In this document: in pieces, positions 59,723 to 64,000 of the stretch
Position numbering within the stretch: position 1 is the first letter of the stretch
How the letters are laid out: each line of letters begins with the position of its first letter
Source: Microbacterium lushaniae
GTDB taxonomy: Bacteria; Actinomycetota; Actinomycetes; Actinomycetales; Microbacteriaceae
Direction of reading: 5' to 3'
Length of the DNA: 64,000 bases
Assembly (NCBI RefSeq): GCF_008727775.1
Contig: NZ_CP044232.1
Coordinates: 992,001 to 1,056,000 of the forward strand
Notes under the pieces: generated by a model
Databases searched by the model: none
The model's input: the letters and a program-made list of their open reading frames with translations, nothing else
What the model was told of the DNA's origin: nothing
Made by a program: the position numbers and the translations under genes

Positions 59723-59751
59723 TTGACCGCGACGAATCACACCGGTGTAAT
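59723..59751 (+). promoter_or_regulatory. Sigma70-type promoter for the WhiB gene
   Basis: TTGACC (59723-59728), 17 nt, TGTAAT (59746-59751): the best full -35/-10 promoter in the window. It gives a leader of about 40 nt before the ATG at 59798. A weaker TATGCT box lies at 59710-59715. Confidence 0.6.
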
Positions 59752-59797
59752 TAGGGGTACACGCGGCCGGCGTGGGGTTGAGGAAGCGGGAGACGAG

Positions 59798-60124
59798 ATG
59801 GCTGGATCACAGTATCGTTCCGGCGTACCCGACAACTGGTTCGTCGATCCCGTTCATCTGGGCGTGCCCGGTGTGCGTCGCGACGTCGACGTCGTCGAGG
59901 ACAATCCGCTCTCCTGGCAGTCCGACGCGCTGTGCGCGCAGACCGACCCCGAGGCCTTCTTCCCGGAGAAGGGCGGCTCCACCCGCGACGCCAAGCGCAT
60001 CTGCACCTCGTGCGACGTGCGCGACGCTTGCCTGGAGTACGCCCTCCAGAACGACGAGCGCTTCGGCATCTGGGGCGGTCTGAGCGAGCGCGAGCGTCGC
60101 AAGCTCAAGCGCCGCGCGAGCTGA
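59798..60124 (+). CDS. whiB: WhiB-family iron-sulfur regulator (WhmD/WhiB2 type)
   Basis: 108 residues from the ATG with a GGGAG ribosome site. Four cysteines (ALCAQTD, then CTSCDVRDAC as CxxCx5C) bind a [4Fe-4S] cluster. ERFGIWGGLSERERRKLKRR is the G(V/I)WGG turn and basic DNA-contacting tail. EAFFPEKGGSTRDAKRIC is typical of WhmD/WhiB2, a cell-division regulator that sits near manA and rml-type genes in actinobacteria. An in-frame start further upstream is less likely. Confidence 0.95.
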   Translation: MAGSQYRSGVPDNWFVDPVHLGVPGVRRDVDVVEDNPLSWQSDALCAQTDPEAFFPEKGGSTRDAKRICTSCDVRDACLEYALQNDERFGIWGGLSERERRKLKRRAS

Positions 60125-60140
60125 GCCGATCCCCTCTCCC

Positions 60141-60156
60141 GCGGCGCGTGCGCCGC
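60141..60156 (+). terminator. Hairpin after the WhiB gene
   Basis: GCGGCG pairs with CGCCGC around CGTG, 17 nt after the stop. No T-run. Confidence 0.45.
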
Positions 60157-60177
60157 GGTGCGCACGCGAGATCGGCC

Positions 60178-60183
60178 TAGGCT
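60178..60183 (+). promoter_or_regulatory. -10 box for the large GT2 gene
   Basis: TAGGCT ends 9 nt before the ATG at 60193; nearly leaderless. Confidence 0.4.
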
Positions 60184-60192
60184 GACTCCGTC

Positions 60193-63012
60193 ATGCCCGC
60201 TCGAGTCCACGCGATCCTCGTCGTGCGTCCGGAAGGGCGCACGCCCGCTGCCGCACACCTGCGGGCCACGCTGGCGGCACTGGCCGCGCAGACCCGGCCC
60301 GTCGACGCCCTGACGATCGTCCTGTGCGGCGGCGACGCGGACCTGCGCGACATCGCCGCCCGCTCGGGCGCCGAGGGGGTCATCACCGCCGCGCACGGCA
60401 CCGGCTTCGCCGCGGCGACCGCGATGGCCACGCCGCGCCTGACCGGAGACGCCGTGTGGCTGCTCGCGCAGGACACCGCACCTGACCCCGAGGCGCTCAC
60501 GCGCCTGGCGGGCGCCCTCGAACTGGCCGCCTCCGTCTCCTTCGCCGCCCCCAAGCTCGTCCGCTGGGACGACCGCTCCGAGATCGTCTCGCTCGGGGTG
60601 AGCATGTCGCCGATGGGGAGGGCGATCGAGCTGGCCGCGGGCGAGCTGGATCAGGGACAGCACGACGCCGCGCAGGACGTGCTCGGCACCGACATCCGCG
60701 GCGTGCTCGTACGGCGCGAGGCATGGCGGCAGCTGGGCGGGCTGGATCCCGCGCTCGCCGGCGCCGACGAAGGACTCGATCTCGGCGTGCGTGCGCGGCT
60801 GGCGGGGGAGCGGGTCACCCTCGTGCCCTCCGCCGTCGTCGCTGTGGCCGGCGACGGGGTGGCAGGGCTCCCCACCGAGCACCGCTCCACCCGCCGGGAG
60901 TTCGCCATCCGCACCGCCGAGCTGCACCGCCGGCTCGTGTACGCCCCCGCCGTCGCGGTGCCCCTGCACTGGCTCTCCCTGCTTCCGCTCGCCGTGTGGC
61001 GCACGGTCGCCCTCCTGGTCGCCAAGCAGCCCGGCCGTGTCGGACCGGAATGGTGGGCGACGCTCGTCGTGCTCGTGCGGTGGGGCGCGGTGGCCCGCGC
61101 GCGGCGGCAGATCCGCGCGACCCGCCGCGCCGGGTGGACGCGGCTGACCCCCCTGCGCGTGAGTCACGCGCAGCTGCGGCTGCGCTGGGACGGGGACGGC
61201 GCCGATCCCTCCGCGCCGGTGCGCACCGAGCTGCGCTTCTTCACCGGCGGGGGCGCGTGGACCGTGCTGGCTGCGGCGGTGGTGTCGGTGGCGGTCTTCC
61301 CGGCCCTCCTGGCCTGGCCGGTGCTCGGGGGCGGCGCGCTGCTTCCGCTCCGCTCGCGCGTCGCTGAGCTGTGGGCCGATGCCGCGTACGGTCAGCGCGC
61401 CCTGGGCCTGGCCGACATCGCCCCGGCCGACCCCTTCGCCGCGGTGGTGGCGGTGGTGGGCACGCTCTGGCCCGCCGACCCGTCGCGGGCACTGGTGATC
61501 CTGTGGCTGCTCGCACTGCCCCTCGCCGTCCTCGGCGCGTGGTTCGCGGCGACCCGGGTGACCGAGCGCTCGCTCCTGCGGATCATCGCGGCCGTCACGT
61601 GGGCGCTGGCGCCGCCGTTCCTCACGGCCCTCATCGACGGGCGTCCGACGGCGGTGCTCGTGCACCTCCTGCTGCCGTGGCTGCTGTACACCGGCAGCGT
61701 CGCGCACCGGTCGTGGGCGAGCGCCGGCGGGGCATCCGTGCTCCTGGTGGCGGTGCTGGCATGCGCGCCGTCGCTGGCCCCGGCCGTGCTCGTGGCGTGG
61801 CTGGCGATCCTCGTCGCCGTCGTCGCCACCCGGCGGGGCCGGGGAGTGGCCAAGATCGTGTGGCTCCTGGTGCCGACGGCGGTCTTCTTCGCCCCACTGG
61901 TGTGGGCGCATGCGCGTGCGGGAAGCCTCCTGGCGATCCTCGCCGACCCAGGGCCCCCCACCGGCGGCGCCGTCGCCGCCGACGCGGGCGGGCGGCTGCT
62001 GCTGGCCGCCGGTTTCCCCACGGCCGACCCCGCCGGGTGGAGCGCCTTCCTCGCCGGGGCGCCGGTGTGGTGGGTTCCCCTGCTGGTGGCGCCGCTGGGC
62101 CTGCTCGCCCTGGCGTCGCTGATCACTCCCCGCTGGCCCGCCGCCGCGGCGATGGTGGCACTGGCGCTGCTGGGACTTGCCACCGCGTTCGGCGCCGTGG
62201 GGATCGCGGTCTCCTTCGCCGGGTCATCGGCGGTGTCGCTGTGGCCGGGCGCCGGGCTGAGCCTGGCATGGGCCGGCGCATTGGGCGCGGCGATGGTGAC
62301 CCTGGACACCGGGCTGGTGCCCCGCGTGCGGATGCTGCGGCCCGCCGTCGCGCTGATCCTCGCCGGCGGCGTGGCCGCGGCGGCGCTGCCCGCACTGACG
62401 GCGCCGGCGCGGGATGCCGCCGCGCTCACCAACGGCCCCGCGTCCACCCTCCCCGCCTATGTCGCCGCCGAGGGCCGCGGTGACGTCCGCACCGGCACGA
62501 TCGTGCTCGACCCGCGCGGAGACGGCATGGTCGTGCAGGTCGTGTGGGGCGGCAGCGAGACGCTCGGCGGGCAGAGCACCCTGCAAGCCACCCGCACGGC
62601 ACCCACGGAGGCCGACCGCGAGCTCGCGGCCCTCTCCGCCGACCTCGTGACCTCGACCGGGCCCGCCGCCGTCGAAGCGCTCGCCGCGCGCGGCATCGGT
62701 TTCGTCATGCTCGCAGCCCCCGCCGACGACGTCGAGGCGGTGCGCGCACTGCGGCTGGCCGCATCCACGGCGCTGGATCAGCGCGATGGACTGGATGCGG
62801 CCTCCCACGGCGTGCTGTGGCGCGTGACCGGCGACGTCGAGCCCCGACCCGACGCGAGCGCGGCGGTGCATGACACGGCCCGTCTGCTGGCGGTGCTGCA
62901 GATCGCCGTCGTCGTCATCGGGCTGCTCCTGGCCGTGCCCACCGCAGCCAGCCGGCGCATCGCGCGGCGCACCCCGCGCATCGTCGGCCCCGCACACCGG
63001 GAGGCCCGATGA
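60193..63012 (+). CDS. Large GT2-like glycosyltransferase with polytopic membrane domain
   Basis: 939 residues. N-terminal GT2-like cytoplasmic domain (about 1-310: LAALAAQTRPVDALTIVLCGG, WLLAQDTAPDPEALTRLAGAL, GADEGLDLGVRARLAGE) with a weak DxD. It is followed by some 12 membrane segments (about 350-740), a periplasmic domain (about 750-880) and a last membrane segment. This fusion sits next to whiB and a DUF5719 gene in actinobacteria. It probably acts on a polyprenyl-linked glycan; the substrate is unknown. ATGA joins it to the next gene. Confidence 0.82.
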   Translation: MPARVHAILVVRPEGRTPAAAHLRATLAALAAQTRPVDALTIVLCGGDADLRDIAARSGAEGVITAAHGTGFAAATAMATPRLTGDAVWLLAQDTAPDPEALTRLAGALELAASVSFAAPKLVRWDDRSEIVSLGVSMSPMGRAIELAAGELDQGQHDAAQDVLGTDIRGVLVRREAWRQLGGLDPALAGADEGLDLGVRARLAGERVTLVPSAVVAVAGDGVAGLPTEHRSTRREFAIRTAELHRRLVYAPAVAVPLHWLSLLPLAVWRTVALLVAKQPGRVGPEWWATLVVLVRWGAVARARRQIRATRRAGWTRLTPLRVSHAQLRLRWDGDGADPSAPVRTELRFFTGGGAWTVLAAAVVSVAVFPALLAWPVLGGGALLPLRSRVAELWADAAYGQRALGLADIAPADPFAAVVAVVGTLWPADPSRALVILWLLALPLAVLGAWFAATRVTERSLLRIIAAVTWALAPPFLTALIDGRPTAVLVHLLLPWLLYTGSVAHRSWASAGGASVLLVAVLACAPSLAPAVLVAWLAILVAVVATRRGRGVAKIVWLLVPTAVFFAPLVWAHARAGSLLAILADPGPPTGGAVAADAGGRLLLAAGFPTADPAGWSAFLAGAPVWWVPLLVAPLGLLALASLITPRWPAAAAMVALALLGLATAFGAVGIAVSFAGSSAVSLWPGAGLSLAWAGALGAAMVTLDTGLVPRVRMLRPAVALILAGGVAAAALPALTAPARDAAALTNGPASTLPAYVAAEGRGDVRTGTIVLDPRGDGMVVQVVWGGSETLGGQSTLQATRTAPTEADRELAALSADLVTSTGPAAVEALAARGIGFVMLAAPADDVEAVRALRLAASTALDQRDGLDAASHGVLWRVTGDVEPRPDASAAVHDTARLLAVLQIAVVVIGLLLAVPTAASRRIARRTPRIVGPAHREAR

Positions 63013-64000
63013 CCGAGCGTCGCCGATTCGGCTGGGCCCTCACCAGCGCGCGTGTGATCGCGGGTGCCGCCGCCGCGGTGGCCGTGGTCATCGCGGTCGT
63101 GCTGGCCATCGCGTTCCCCTGGCCCACCGTGTCCACCGAACCCGTGCGGGTGGAGGCGACGCCGGCCCCCTCGGACACCGTGCTCGCGTGCGATGGGCCG
63201 CTGCTGGTGCTGGGGCGCACCGTCGAGCAGGCCGGCCAGCTCGACCTCGCCGCCGCACAGTCCGTCGTCTCCGGGCCCGGCAGCGCCGACGCGTCCGAGC
63301 GCGCCCTCACGGGCCCCGTGCCGGACGAGGGACCACTGAGCTTCACCGCCGCTCCCGACGGTTCCGCCCCCGCCGCGTTCGCGGCGGCCGGGTCGGCGTC
63401 GGTGGAAGCGGCGGATCTGCGCGGGTACGCCGCATCCGCGTGCCGGCCTCCCCTCCTGGAGTCGTGGGTCGTGGGGGGTGCCACCACGACCGGCTCCAAC
63501 GACCTCGTGGTGCTCACCAACCCCGGTGTCGTCGCCGCCACGGTGCAGGTGACGGTGTACGGCGCGGCCGGGGCGCAGAGCGCGCCCGGTGGCGTGGACC
63601 GCGTCGTGCCGGCCCGGAGCCAGATCGTGGTGCCCCTCGCGGGGCTCCTGCGCGATGAGGCCAGCCCCGTCGTGCACGTGACGGCGGCCGGGGCGCCGGT
63701 GGCGGTGGCGGTGCAGTCCAGCCTCACCCGCACGCTCCTGCCGGGCGGCGTCGACCAGGTGAGCCCCCTGGCAGCGGCCGCCGACCGGCAGGTCATCCCC
63801 GGCGTGGTCATGCTCGCCCCCGCCGCCGATGAGGGCGCGCAGGCGCGCGCCATCGTGCGCGTGCTCGCCCCCGCCGGCGACGGCGAGGCCCAGGTGTCGG
63901 TGCAGGACGAGACCGGGCGTGCCGTGGGGGAGACCGCGACGGTTCCCCTCGCGGCGGGGATCCCGATCGAGCTGGAGCTGCCGGGCCTTGCCGCCGGCAC
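63009..64000 (+). CDS. DUF5719 family protein (3' truncated at window edge)
   Basis: At least 330 residues, running off the end of the window. ATG in the ATGA overlap with the large GT2. One N-terminal membrane anchor (about 13-36, VIAGAAAAVAVVIAVVLAIA), then an extracytoplasmic beta-rich region with regularly spaced Val/Ala-rich strands, for example SWVVGGATTTGSNDLVVLTN. This layout and synteny match DUF5719. Function unknown; an envelope role is likely. Confidence 0.8.
   Translation, partial: MTERRRFGWALTSARVIAGAAAAVAVVIAVVLAIAFPWPTVSTEPVRVEATPAPSDTVLACDGPLLVLGRTVEQAGQLDLAAAQSVVSGPGSADASERALTGPVPDEGPLSFTAAPDGSAPAAFAAAGSASVEAADLRGYAASACRPPLLESWVVGGATTTGSNDLVVLTNPGVVAATVQVTVYGAAGAQSAPGGVDRVVPARSQIVVPLAGLLRDEASPVVHVTAAGAPVAVAVQSSLTRTLLPGGVDQVSPLAAAADRQVIPGVVMLAPAADEGAQARAIVRVLAPAGDGEAQVSVQDETGRAVGETATVPLAAGIPIELELPGLAAG

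Overview
The window is very GC-rich, with GTG starts common and most gene pairs overlapping by 1-4 nt. It carries a WhiB regulator, LCP and CW_binding_2 wall proteins, and arabinogalactan-type glycosyltransferases. This fits an actinobacterium, most likely a member of Microbacteriaceae such as Microbacterium; the genus is an inference from gene content, not from a database match. No tRNA, rRNA, insertion sequence, prophage or CRISPR array was seen. No gene-free stretch exceeds about 150 bp.

Layout. Positions 1-10271: a truncated wall-binding beta-lactamase-like protein, birA, a PH-domain membrane protein, purK, then purE overlapping an LCP-family ligase and a GT4 glycosyltransferase, then a large secreted wall-binding protein. 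Positions 10371-23369: a tightly coupled plus-strand polysaccharide operon with an ABC exporter (wzm/wzt), a DUF6541 membrane protein, a glycosyltransferase, a sugar aminotransferase, a Gfo/Idh/MocA dehydrogenase, a PglK/MsbA-like ABC flippase, and further glycosyltransferases including a diverged tandem pair. Positions 23478-29099: a glycosyltransferase, UDP-GlcNAc 2-epimerase, a secreted CW_binding_2/C5-epimerase fusion and a UDP-sugar dehydrogenase. Positions 29101-33022 (minus): histidine phosphatase, rmlA, rmlB and an rmlC-rmlD fusion, making dTDP-rhamnose. Positions 33136-38382: a decaprenyl-phosphate phosphoribosyltransferase-like UbiA protein, two tandem Gmd-like enzymes, a GT4 and a MOP flippase. 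Positions 38514-47686: a frameshifted Emb-like arabinosyltransferase, a second DUF6541 protein, a GT2/DUF2304 pair and several more glycosyltransferases. Positions 47754-58445: a GT2 plus flippase, glf, a second ABC exporter (permease frameshifted), GlfT1- and GlfT2-like galactofuranosyltransferases and two O-antigen-ligase-like proteins. Positions 58488-64000: manA, a WhmD/WhiB2-type regulator, a giant GT2 membrane protein and a truncated DUF5719 protein.

How the parts fit. The region supplies nucleotide sugars (dTDP-Rha, GDP-6-deoxyhexose, UDP-Galf, an N-acetylated UDP-uronic acid), assembles at least two surface glycans, and exports or ligates them. Exporters are two Wzm/Wzt pairs, an ABC flippase and two MOP flippases; the LCP protein and the ligase-like proteins are candidates for final attachment. 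The set glf, Wzm/Wzt, GlfT1, GlfT2, Emb-like and DPPR-synthase-like matches the mycobacterial arabinogalactan toolkit. That is notable because nothing in the window points to mycolic acid synthesis. Two genes, the Emb-like gene and the second wzm, are each broken by one missing base in a six-base C or G run; sequencing error, mutation and phase variation cannot be told apart here. A TANNNT-type -10 box 6-9 nt before the start codon recurs at more than a dozen genes, suggesting widespread leaderless transcription.
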